DNA of 48,975 nt from Acidobacteriota bacterium (lineage in GTDB: Bacteria > Acidobacteriota > Vicinamibacteria > Vicinamibacterales > SCN-69-37). Position numbers and translations under genes: made by a program. This document shows, in pieces, positions 34,118 through 40,958 of the stretch. Below the pieces are notes generated by a model that saw nothing but the letters and a program-made list of their open reading frames with translations, had not been told where the DNA came from and ran no database searches. Location of the stretch: positions 1 to 48,975 of the forward strand of contig JABMNV010000030.1 of NCBI GenBank assembly GCA_013203475.1. The letters are read 5' to 3'. Position 1 is the stretch's first letter. The number at the start of each line of letters is the position of its first letter.

Positions 34118-35950
34118 ATGGCCGATACGCACATCATTTGTGTCTCTGGCACAGGTATCGAGCGGCGGCAGTCGCTCGGCGCCCTCATCACACCCGCACT
34201 GGCAGAACAGGCGCGCGCCGACACCAACGCATGGATCAAGAGCCTGCGCCGTGTCCCGTACGGCGGCCTGACGATGCGGAACCGCTTTCGATACCGCGAC
34301 GACTCGTTGTGGTGGTTCACCGAGCTCTATCTTCAGAAGATGCGGCAACTCGATGGTGCCGTGCTCACGGTGCTCGCACTTGAGCACGCGCAAGCGGACG
34401 ACGCCCCTGCGCGCCTCATCATCGAAGGCGCGGACGCCACGACGGCGGCCGCCGCACTCGCCTTTGGCGCCGCGCACGGGGTGCCGACCGACATCCGGGG
34501 CGGGGCTGGAGCCCCGCCCCGGATGTTCTGGTCAGGCGCGCAGGTCGGCGTGACCGCCGCGCTGTCGCGCGCCCGTCAGATCACGGCACGCGCGCTGGGC
34601 GCGGGCCGCACCCAGCCCGCGCCCAGCGCGATCGCCGCGTTTGTCCACACCGCCTTCTGGCGCGGGGCCACGGACCCGGATGGTGGACAAGAAAGTTACA
34701 TCGGCCCGGTGCTCGACGCCTTGGCACGAACTGCGCCAGACGCCGTCTCGCTCGTCGGTATTGGCCCTCGGCAGAACTTCACCAGTCGGCGCTGGTGGGA
34801 CGCCATGGCCACCGATCATGACGCGCCGGCCATCAGGCCCATCGAATCGCTCGCTCCCTGGGCCGCGTTGCAGGGATCGATGGCCCTCTGGCGGACACGA
34901 CACGCGCTGGCGGATGCCATCGTTGCAGGCGAGGGCATCCGCGACGCAGCCGCGTTCCGCGGCTGCGACCTCTGGCCCGTGTTGTCGCGTGAACTGCGCG
35001 GAGTCGCCCAAGTCCAGTGGCCGTGGTCGGCACGGGCCGTGGACGAAGCGGGGGCCGCACTCGACGCGCTTGAGTGCCACACCGCAATCACCTACGCGGA
35101 AGCCGGCGGCTGGGGTCGCGCGGTCGTTCTTGAAGCGCGACGCCGTGGTGTGCGGTCGGTTGGCCTGCAGCACGGATTCATCTATCGTCACTGGCTCAAC
35201 TACCTGCACGAACCCGACGAAATGCTGGCGAACGGCGACGACGCTGGATTCCCTGCGCCGGACCAGACGCTGCTGTTCGACCACTACGCCGAGCAACACC
35301 TGCGGTCAGCCGGCGCCTTCCCGGCCACCCGACTGGCCGTGACTGGAAGCCCGCGCCTCGACGATCTCGTGGCGCGAATCGCTCGACTCACAGACGCCGA
35401 CCGGCAGGCGACCCGAGAGGCCGTCGGCGTCGTCGAAGCCGGGCAACACCTGGTCGTCCTGACCGCAAAGTTCACCGAGGTGCAGGAGATGCTTCCGGCC
35501 CTGATCGATGCCGTCCGGGCCCGTCCTGGCATCTGCCTGGCCATCAAGGCGCACCCGGCAGAGAATGCCGACGTCTACACCCCGTACATCGACGGACTCG
35601 CCAATGTCGCTCTCGCGCCGGCAGACGCCGACCTCGCACGGCTCCTCGCGGCCGCCGACGCTCTGGTCACCCGCAACTCCACCGTGGCGGTCGACGGGCT
35701 GGTCCTGGGTTTACCAGCGCTGGTCATCGGCTTGCCCAACAACTTGAGCCCCTTCGTCGACGCCGGGGTCATGCTCGGCGCGGGCGACGATACAGTCGGG
35801 AACGCTCTGGAGCGGCTCCTGTATGATCGCGAGACGCGAACGCGACTCAAGACTGCAGCACGGGAGTTTGTGGAGCAGTATGGCCTCCGAGCGCGTGGAA
35901 CGGCCGCCGAGGAGACGGCGGCGATCATTCTGACGATGGGACCTCATTGA
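34118..35950 (+). CDS. large GT-B-like glycosyl- or polyol-phosphate transferase, with hairpins inside the reading frame
   Basis: The 610-residue protein starts one base after the GT9 stop. Its C-terminal third looks like a GT-B donor domain of the CDP-glycerol-transferase, UDP-GlcNAc-epimerase or capsule-type group: SVGLQHGFIYRHWLNYL, VVLTAKFTEVQEMLPALI, LAIKAHPAENAD and TRNSTVAVDGLVLGLPALVIGLPN. I do not recognise the N-terminal 300 residues. The gene carries three perfect hairpins (34491-34526, 34591-34630, 34945-34967), two of 16 bp, all translated in frame as short Gly/Ala/Pro-rich stretches (RGGAGAPPR and RALGAGRTQPAPSA). That is unlike its neighbours. Function is only inferred from the fold-like blocks and the locus. 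Confidence 0.65.
   Translation: MADTHIICVSGTGIERRQSLGALITPALAEQARADTNAWIKSLRRVPYGGLTMRNRFRYRDDSLWWFTELYLQKMRQLDGAVLTVLALEHAQADDAPARLIIEGADATTAAAALAFGAAHGVPTDIRGGAGAPPRMFWSGAQVGVTAALSRARQITARALGAGRTQPAPSAIAAFVHTAFWRGATDPDGGQESYIGPVLDALARTAPDAVSLVGIGPRQNFTSRRWWDAMATDHDAPAIRPIESLAPWAALQGSMALWRTRHALADAIVAGEGIRDAAAFRGCDLWPVLSRELRGVAQVQWPWSARAVDEAGAALDALECHTAITYAEAGGWGRAVVLEARRRGVRSVGLQHGFIYRHWLNYLHEPDEMLANGDDAGFPAPDQTLLFDHYAEQHLRSAGAFPATRLAVTGSPRLDDLVARIARLTDADRQATREAVGVVEAGQHLVVLTAKFTEVQEMLPALIDAVRARPGICLAIKAHPAENADVYTPYIDGLANVALAPADADLARLLAAADALVTRNSTVAVDGLVLGLPALVIGLPNNLSPFVDAGVMLGAGDDTVGNALERLLYDRETRTRLKTAAREFVEQYGLRARGTAAEETAAIILTMGPH
34491..34526. repeat. perfect 16-bp palindrome with TGGA loop inside a CDS
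   Basis: The arm at 34491-34506 (ACATCCGGGGCGGGGC) and its exact reverse complement at 34511-34526 are separated by TGGA. The element is in frame in the GT-B-like gene and encodes DIRGGAGAPPRMF. Its compact shape resembles REP-like and in-frame Rickettsia palindromic elements, but no second copy is seen in the window. Confidence 0.9.
34591..34630. repeat. second perfect 16-bp inverted repeat with 8-nt loop inside the same CDS
   Basis: The arm at 34591-34606 (CGCGCTGGGCGCGGGC) is the exact reverse complement of 34615-34630, with an 8-nt loop. It starts 65 nt after the end of the first palindrome. It encodes RALGAGRTQPAPSAI in frame. The sequence differs from the first palindrome, so it is not a simple copy. 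Confidence 0.9.
34945..34967. repeat. third, 10-bp perfect hairpin in the same CDS
   Basis: CGCAGCCGCG at 34945-34954 and CGCGGCTGCG at 34958-34967 flank the loop TTC. It is shorter than the other two and could occur by chance in GC-rich DNA, but its closeness to them is notable. Confidence 0.75.
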
Positions 35951-36927
35951 TGAAAGCGTTGTTAACAGGCGGAGCCGGATTCGTCGGATCACACTTGGCT
36001 GAAGCCCTGCTCGATCAGGGACACTCCGTGGAGGTGATCGACGACCTCTCGACGGGGTCCCTCGAGAACATCTCCGATTTGATTGGGCGACCCGGGTTCA
36101 GGCACACCATTGACACCGTCATGAACGAGTCGGTGATGCGTGACATGGTCGACCGGGCGGACGTGATCTTCCATCTGGCGGCGGCCGTGGGCGTCAAGCT
36201 GATCGTCGAAGCGCCGGTCCGCACGATTGAGACCAACGTGCACGGGACCGAGGTCGTACTCAAACTCGCGAAACGACTCCAGCAGCGCGTCTTCGTGTTT
36301 TCCACGTCTGAGGTCTATGGCAAGAGCACGGCCGTGCCCTTTACTGAAACCGCGGACCTGGTGATGGGCCCGACCAGTAAACACCGCTGGGCGTATGCCT
36401 GCAGCAAAGCGCTTGACGAGTTTTTGGCACTCGCCTACTTCAAGGAATATCAGCTGCCTGTCGTGGTGGTCCGCCTGTTCAATACCGTCGGTCCCAAACA
36501 GACGGGTCGGTACGGCATGGTCATCCCCAGCTTCGTGCGACAGGCCCTTGCCGGTGAACCGATTACGGTCTTTGGTGACGGCACACAGTCTCGGGCGTTC
36601 ACGTACGTGGGCGACGTCGTCGACGGCCTCCTGAGGCTGGCCGCCAGCGACGCGGTCATCGGAGAAGTGTTTAACATCGGGAACCACGAAGAAATTTCGA
36701 TGTTCGACCTCGCTCGCAAGGTCAAACATATGACCGGTTCCGCCTCCGAAATCGTCTTGATTCCCTACGATCAGGCCTACGAGGCCGGGTTCGAGGACAT
36801 GCCCAGGCGTGTGCCCGATCTTCGAAAAATCCAGGCGGCGGTCGGGTACACCCCCACCGTCGGCCTCGACGAGATCCTCAACCGCGTGATTGCGCACGAA
36901 CGAGCCCGCGCGGATTCCCGGCCATAA
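35950..36927 (+). CDS. extended SDR nucleotide-sugar epimerase/decarboxylase-like
   Basis: The 325-residue protein has MKALLTGGAGFVGSHLAEAL (NAD loop), DDLSTGSLENI, HLAAAVGV, VFSTSEVYG and the catalytic YACSK pair in RWAYACSKALDE, followed by VRLFNTVGPKQTG and AFTYVGDVVDGLL. It resembles UDP-glucuronate decarboxylases and GalE-like or RfbB-like enzymes. The exact reaction is not readable. Unlike the SDR at 28.3 kb, its catalytic Tyr is intact. ATG 35950 overlaps the GT-B-like gene stop by one base (TGATG). It is the last gene of the tightly joined run; the next gene has its own -10-like box. Confidence 0.85.
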   Translation: MKALLTGGAGFVGSHLAEALLDQGHSVEVIDDLSTGSLENISDLIGRPGFRHTIDTVMNESVMRDMVDRADVIFHLAAAVGVKLIVEAPVRTIETNVHGTEVVLKLAKRLQQRVFVFSTSEVYGKSTAVPFTETADLVMGPTSKHRWAYACSKALDEFLALAYFKEYQLPVVVVRLFNTVGPKQTGRYGMVIPSFVRQALAGEPITVFGDGTQSRAFTYVGDVVDGLLRLAASDAVIGEVFNIGNHEEISMFDLARKVKHMTGSASEIVLIPYDQAYEAGFEDMPRRVPDLRKIQAAVGYTPTVGLDEILNRVIAHERARADSRP

Positions 36928-36928
36928 T
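36923..36928 (+). promoter_or_regulatory. -10-like box CATAAT, predicted start of transcription at the next start codon
   Basis: CATAAT at 36923-36928 covers the stop of the SDR gene. A transcription start 6-8 nt downstream would fall on or beside GTG 36935, so the radical SAM mRNA may be leaderless. There is no Shine-Dalgarno before that GTG and no clear -35 element. Confidence 0.35.
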
Positions 36929-36934
36929 AGAAGC

Positions 36935-37885
36935 GTGACCGGTCTTTCCACTCGCGCGCGCCAACTCGCCGAACAGGCACTGCTCAAGAATGCCAAGACG
37001 GTGCGGTCGCTTCTGCTCAAGACGGGGCGTGAGCGTACGGCACGCTGGCCAGACATCGTCCAGATCGAAAGCACGAATCTCTGTAATGCGAAGTGTGTGT
37101 TCTGTCCACGCGACGAAATGCATCGCCGCCAGGGCGTCATGGACATGGATCTCTTCAAGAAGGTGGTGGACGAGTGCGTCGCGCTCGGCATTACCCACGT
37201 CCGGGTGCACAACTACGGCGAGCCATTCCTGGACAAAGGATTGGTCGACAAGGTCCGTTACGCCAAAGAGCAAGGAATCGCTGAAGTAGGAATGATCAGC
37301 AACGGGTCGCTGATCTCTGAAGACATCGCACAGGGGATGATCGACGCGGGTCTCGACGCGATCAACATCAGCGTGGACGCGTCAGGCAAGGAAGTGTTCG
37401 AGAGCACGCGTCTGAACCTGAGCTATGACGACGTGATTGAGAATATCGAGAGACTTGTGCGGTTGCGCAAGGCCAGCGGACAGGTGCGCCCGAAGCTGAT
37501 CCTGTCGTTCGTTCGACAAGACAACTCGGCCGACGAACAGCAGTTCATCGAACATTGGCGCAAGATTGCCGACAAGATCCACATCACCGACCTGCACAAT
37601 TGGGCGGGCACACTCAACGCCACGTCGAACGTCGCGTTCCCCTGTTACCGCATGTGGCAGACATTTACGGTTCTGTGGGACGGGCGCGTGTCGCTGTGCT
37701 GTGCCGACTTTGACGGACGGCACATCCTGGGGGACCTCAGGACGTCGACAATCGCGGACGTCTGGAATGGGCCGGCGTATCTGGAGGTGCGGCGCCAACA
37801 TCTGGAGAACGGAGGGCCGGAAATCTGCCGTTCGTGCGACCTCCCGAAGAAGGATTCCCCACTCTGGGTCAAGAGTCTCCTTTGA
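36935..37885 (+). CDS. radical SAM protein with SPASM-like C-terminal Cys region
   Basis: The product of about 316 residues has the [4Fe-4S] motif CNAKCVFC (cysteines at about 50, 54 and 57) in IVQIESTNLCNAKCVFCPRD, then EVGMISNGSLI and INISVDASG of the radical SAM barrel. The C-terminal part has further cysteines (CYRMW, CCADFDG, CRSCDLP), as in SPASM or twitch domains that hold auxiliary clusters. Known SPASM enzymes modify peptides, cofactors or sugars; here a sugar or lipid of the glycan locus is possible but unproved. GTG 36935 is the natural start; the longer open frame (from 36890) overlaps the SDR gene. Confidence 0.83.
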   Translation: MTGLSTRARQLAEQALLKNAKTVRSLLLKTGRERTARWPDIVQIESTNLCNAKCVFCPRDEMHRRQGVMDMDLFKKVVDECVALGITHVRVHNYGEPFLDKGLVDKVRYAKEQGIAEVGMISNGSLISEDIAQGMIDAGLDAINISVDASGKEVFESTRLNLSYDDVIENIERLVRLRKASGQVRPKLILSFVRQDNSADEQQFIEHWRKIADKIHITDLHNWAGTLNATSNVAFPCYRMWQTFTVLWDGRVSLCCADFDGRHILGDLRTSTIADVWNGPAYLEVRRQHLENGGPEICRSCDLPKKDSPLWVKSLL

Positions 37886-37949
37886 AAATTCGCAATTCTG
37901 ACCGATTTCAACCAGACGGCGCTGTCGAGAGTCTAAGTAGCGAGAGGCC

Positions 37950-37955
37950 TATACT
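37950..37955 (+). promoter_or_regulatory. -10-like box TATACT upstream of the STN-like gene
   Basis: TATACT at 37950-37955 lies 21 nt before the ATG of the STN-like gene in a 91-nt gap. The expected start of transcription is near 37962. No convincing -35 element is seen. Confidence 0.4.
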
Positions 37956-37976
37956 TAGGGAGTCTTGGGAGAAACC

Positions 37977-38675
37977 ATGAAATTCCACCGGGTCGGCGTC
38001 ATCGTCGGAATCCTCGTCATCGGCTGGGCAAGCACGAGTACTATCCGGGCGCAGAACTCGCGCACGCTCGACCTGTCGTTCAACGACGGTCAGGTGACCC
38101 TGATTGCCAATAATGTGACGCTCCGGGAAATCCTGGCAGAATGGGCACGTAAGGGCGGCAGCACGATTGTGAACGCCGAAAAATTGGGCGGCTCACCGGT
38201 GGTGATGATGGAGTTCAAGGAGCAGCCCGAGGTAGAGGTGCTGCGCTCGTTGTTGCGCGATGCGCCTGGCTACGGGATTGCCCTGCGCGCAAACATGTCA
38301 GCTGACATGTCGACCATCGGCACCGTGTTCGTCCTGGCCACTCGATCGGCAGCGGTCTCAAGTTCCTATGCGGCTCCCCAGGCGACACAACCAGCAAATT
38401 TCCAGGGTCCGGCGCAACCGCTGGCAGCCCCCCGATTGATTCAGGGATCGCCCGATGACGAGATCCTGCCCGTGCGGCCGATGCAAGGCAACATGCCGCC
38501 GATGACCCCTGGGGCCTCGGCCACACCTGACCCCACTCTACGTACGGGCGCTGGCGGTGTGGTGACCTCCACAGTGCCTGGTGTAATCATCCCCGTGCAG
38601 GGCGTGGAGCCAACCATCGGCGGGCGAGGCCGGAGCGGGGGGCGTCAAGGCGGCGGGGGCGGCGGAATTCGCTGA
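37977..38675 (+). CDS. exported protein with secretin-N/STN-like domain and Gly-rich tail
   Basis: The product of about 232 residues begins with a signal peptide (VGVIVGILVIGWASTSTIRAQ; cleavage probably after about residue 25). Residues about 30-105 (LIANNVTLREILAEWARKGG, then PEVEVLRSLLRDAPGYGI) resemble the STN/secretin-N fold found before secretins and TonB receptors. The rest is Pro/Ala/Gln-rich and ends in GGRGRSGGRQGGGGGG. There is no secretin pore domain, so it stands alone. ATG 37977 has GGGAG 7 nt upstream. It may be a periplasmic partner of a glycan or secretion machine. The function is unknown. Confidence 0.7.
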   Translation: MKFHRVGVIVGILVIGWASTSTIRAQNSRTLDLSFNDGQVTLIANNVTLREILAEWARKGGSTIVNAEKLGGSPVVMMEFKEQPEVEVLRSLLRDAPGYGIALRANMSADMSTIGTVFVLATRSAAVSSSYAAPQATQPANFQGPAQPLAAPRLIQGSPDDEILPVRPMQGNMPPMTPGASATPDPTLRTGAGGVVTSTVPGVIIPVQGVEPTIGGRGRSGGRQGGGGGGIR

Positions 38676-38692
38676 CTCTCCGTCCAGCGCGG

Positions 38693-38698
38693 TACAAT
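38693..38698 (+). promoter_or_regulatory. -10-like box TACAAT close to a start codon
   Basis: TACAAT at 38693-38698 would place the start of transcription at about 38704-38706, just before ATG 38707. No Shine-Dalgarno is present. This fits a leaderless or near-leaderless transcript for the methyltransferase. Confidence 0.45.
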
Positions 38699-38706
38699 CG
38701 CCGGTC

Positions 38707-39405
38707 ATGACCGGCCCTCCTACTGGCGAATACGCCGTTCGCGGCGACTACCACCGGGAACCTTCTCCCGACTGGGAGTTCTATCCAACGTATCTCGCGA
38801 AGCTCGCCTTTGTGCGCGCCTATCTGACCGCGCTGCCGTCAGACACGCGAGTGCTGGACGCGGGCTGTGGCGAGGGCGTACTCGTCGAGGAATTTCGCGG
38901 CCGGCTGACCATCGAAGGCGTCGATCCCCATTACAGCTCTGAGTTCGTCACCCGCGGTTCACTCACCGATCTGCCCTACGGCGATGGTGCCTTCGATCGC
39001 GCGACGTGTCTCGATGTCCTCGAGCACCTGACGTTTGAAGAACAGCCCAAAGCGCTGGCCGAGTTGTTTCGCGTCGTGCGTCCAGGCGGAGAACTGCTGA
39101 TTTCGGTGCCCAACCTGGCGCACCTCCAGTCACGCGTGCATTTCCTGCTCCTGGGCAGATTGATCCACACGGCCAGTCTGGAGAAGCATCCTGGCGATCG
39201 TCCCGTCGTTGAGTACCTCGACATGGCGCGGCGCACGGGCTTCCGGCTCGTCGAGCAACGCGGCATCTTCCCAACAGTCCCAATTCTGACGAAGTGGATT
39301 CGCCGAAAACCGGCCCGGCTGCGGCCCTTGCACCGCGCCCTCACGCGCCTGCTGCCGATCCCGGGGTGGTGCTTCCTCAATCTCCTGCGCTTCCAGCGCC
39401 CCTGA
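38707..39405 (+). CDS. class I SAM-dependent methyltransferase
   Basis: The 232-residue protein has the SAM-binding motif VLDAGCGEGVLVEEF (about 43-57), then GVDPHYSSE, the post-motif block CLDVLEHL and VVRPGGELLISVPN. This is the Methyltransf_11/23 type common in polysaccharide loci, where such enzymes may cap or decorate sugars. The basic C-terminal tail (IRRKPARLRPLHRALTRLL) may hold it near the membrane. A flippase gene follows after 13 nt. The substrate is unknown. Confidence 0.85.
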   Translation: MTGPPTGEYAVRGDYHREPSPDWEFYPTYLAKLAFVRAYLTALPSDTRVLDAGCGEGVLVEEFRGRLTIEGVDPHYSSEFVTRGSLTDLPYGDGAFDRATCLDVLEHLTFEEQPKALAELFRVVRPGGELLISVPNLAHLQSRVHFLLLGRLIHTASLEKHPGDRPVVEYLDMARRTGFRLVEQRGIFPTVPILTKWIRRKPARLRPLHRALTRLLPIPGWCFLNLLRFQRP

Positions 39406-39418
39406 GCCCAACAGGCAC

Positions 39419-40930
39419 GTGCGCAAATCTCTCGGCTCGCTCACCAAGAACGTCGCCATTTATGGCGCCGGCGATGTCGCGGTCAAGGTCGTCGGACTGC
39501 TGCTGTTGCCGCTCTACATCATCGAGCTGAGCGACGATGACTTCGGAGCCCTTGGGTTGCTGATCGGCGTCGAGGCGTTCGCCAAGATCGTCTTCCGATG
39601 GGGACTCGACGGAGCCTTCATGCGGTACTACCACGACCGCAAGACGGCCGAAGCGAGACGACTGCTCACGAGTACGCTGTGCTGGTTCCTGCTGGTCACA
39701 GGCAGTGTCCTGCTCGCGGTTGGTCTCATCGGGTCCGACATCCTGGCAACTCGACTGTTTGGCGAGGCGGCAGGACGATACGTCACTGCACTACGGTTAG
39801 TACTCATCAACACCTTCCTGTTGACGTTCACGTTCGTCCCGTATCAGGTCATGCGTCTGGAGGGTCGAGCGGTTACGTTCACGGTGTTGTCATTCGCCCG
39901 TTCGACCGCCACAGTTGTGCTGAAGTTTGTCCTGGTGATTGCCATGGGTATGGGACTGACAGGCTACATGGTGACGGACCTGGTCGTCACCGTGGCCCTC
40001 CTCCCGTGGTTGTGGCCCTTCGCCCGTCCCCTGATCGGCAGGGCCTTCTCGCGGGAGGAACTGCGCCGCTGTCTTCGCTTCGGATTGCCTCGGCTGCCCC
40101 ACGGATTGGCGCAGCAAGCCCTCGATGCTGGCAACAAGATCCTGTTCAACCGGTACGTTCCACTCTCGAGTCTGGGTGTGTATCAAATCAGTGGAACAGT
40201 CGGCCAGTCACTCAAGCTCTTCCTGTCGGCATTTGAGACAGGTTGGGCCCCGTTCTACTACGAGAACGCGCATCACTCGGATGCGCGTGTCACCTTCAGC
40301 AAGATTACGACGTATGGCATTGCCATCCTTGTCTTGCTGGTCTCTGGACTCGTCGCCATCGCGCCCGACCTTGTGCGGGCGATCACGTGGACAGAGCCGT
40401 GGTCAGCCGCGGCCTACGCGCAAGCGGCCATCGTGGTGCCGCTGGTTGGTGCCGGAATCGCGTTTCAGGGCGTGTACCTACTGACCTCGATTGGGCTCAA
40501 TTTGACCAGCCAGACGCAGTACTACCCCGTCGCGACGTTCGCGGCCGCCGGCGTCGGGCTTGGAGGTGGCCTCCTGTTGATGCCAGGGCTCGGGGCAACG
40601 GGTGCGGCCCTCGCATTCGCCCTGTCCTATGTGACCCTGGCTGTCGTGGCCGGCTACTTCGCTCAGCGACACTACCCGATGACCTACGAACGCGGCCGCA
40701 TCAGTCGCGCGCTCCTGGCGGGAATCGCGGCAGGCGCCGCGGGGTGGTTGCTCCCGGCAATGCCTCCCGTCGCGGGCGTCCTGGTTCGGGGCGCCACCAC
40801 CGTCCTGGCCTTCGGCGGATTACTCTTGATCGGCGGTTTTCTCCGACACACTGAACGTGTCTGGCTGGCCGACCAGTCGAAGTTCTGGCTCACCCGGCGC
40901 GCCAACCCCAGCGACGACGATCGCCCCTGA
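39419..40930 (+). CDS. oligosaccharide flippase (Wzx-like, MOP superfamily)
   Basis: The 503-residue polytopic protein has about 14 membrane segments and typical Wzx/polysaccharide-transporter blocks: SLTKNVAIYGAGDVAVKVVGLLLLPLY near the start, with DFGALGLLIG and RWGLDGAFMRYY, FGLPRLPHGLAQQALDAGNKILF in the middle, and YAQAAIVVPLVGAGIAFQGVY later. Such proteins move undecaprenyl-PP-linked oligosaccharides to the outer face. The start is GTG 39419. No Wzy polymerase or Wzz chain-length protein is recognisable in the window, so a short or unpolymerised glycan, or a polymerase elsewhere, must be considered. Confidence 0.82.
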   Translation: MRKSLGSLTKNVAIYGAGDVAVKVVGLLLLPLYIIELSDDDFGALGLLIGVEAFAKIVFRWGLDGAFMRYYHDRKTAEARRLLTSTLCWFLLVTGSVLLAVGLIGSDILATRLFGEAAGRYVTALRLVLINTFLLTFTFVPYQVMRLEGRAVTFTVLSFARSTATVVLKFVLVIAMGMGLTGYMVTDLVVTVALLPWLWPFARPLIGRAFSREELRRCLRFGLPRLPHGLAQQALDAGNKILFNRYVPLSSLGVYQISGTVGQSLKLFLSAFETGWAPFYYENAHHSDARVTFSKITTYGIAILVLLVSGLVAIAPDLVRAITWTEPWSAAAYAQAAIVVPLVGAGIAFQGVYLLTSIGLNLTSQTQYYPVATFAAAGVGLGGGLLLMPGLGATGAALAFALSYVTLAVVAGYFAQRHYPMTYERGRISRALLAGIAAGAAGWLLPAMPPVAGVLVRGATTVLAFGGLLLIGGFLRHTERVWLADQSKFWLTRRANPSDDDRP

Positions 40931-40935
40931 GACGA

Positions 40936-40941
40936 TACAAT
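40936..40941 (+). promoter_or_regulatory. -10-like box TACAAT upstream of the B12 radical SAM gene
   Basis: TACAAT at 40936-40941 lies 17 nt before GTG 40959. The expected start of transcription is near 40948, leaving a leader of about 11 nt. No clear -35 is seen. The same hexamer is found at 38693 and, on the minus strand, at 4641. Confidence 0.4.
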
Positions 40942-40958
40942 GACAGGGTTAGGCTCAC

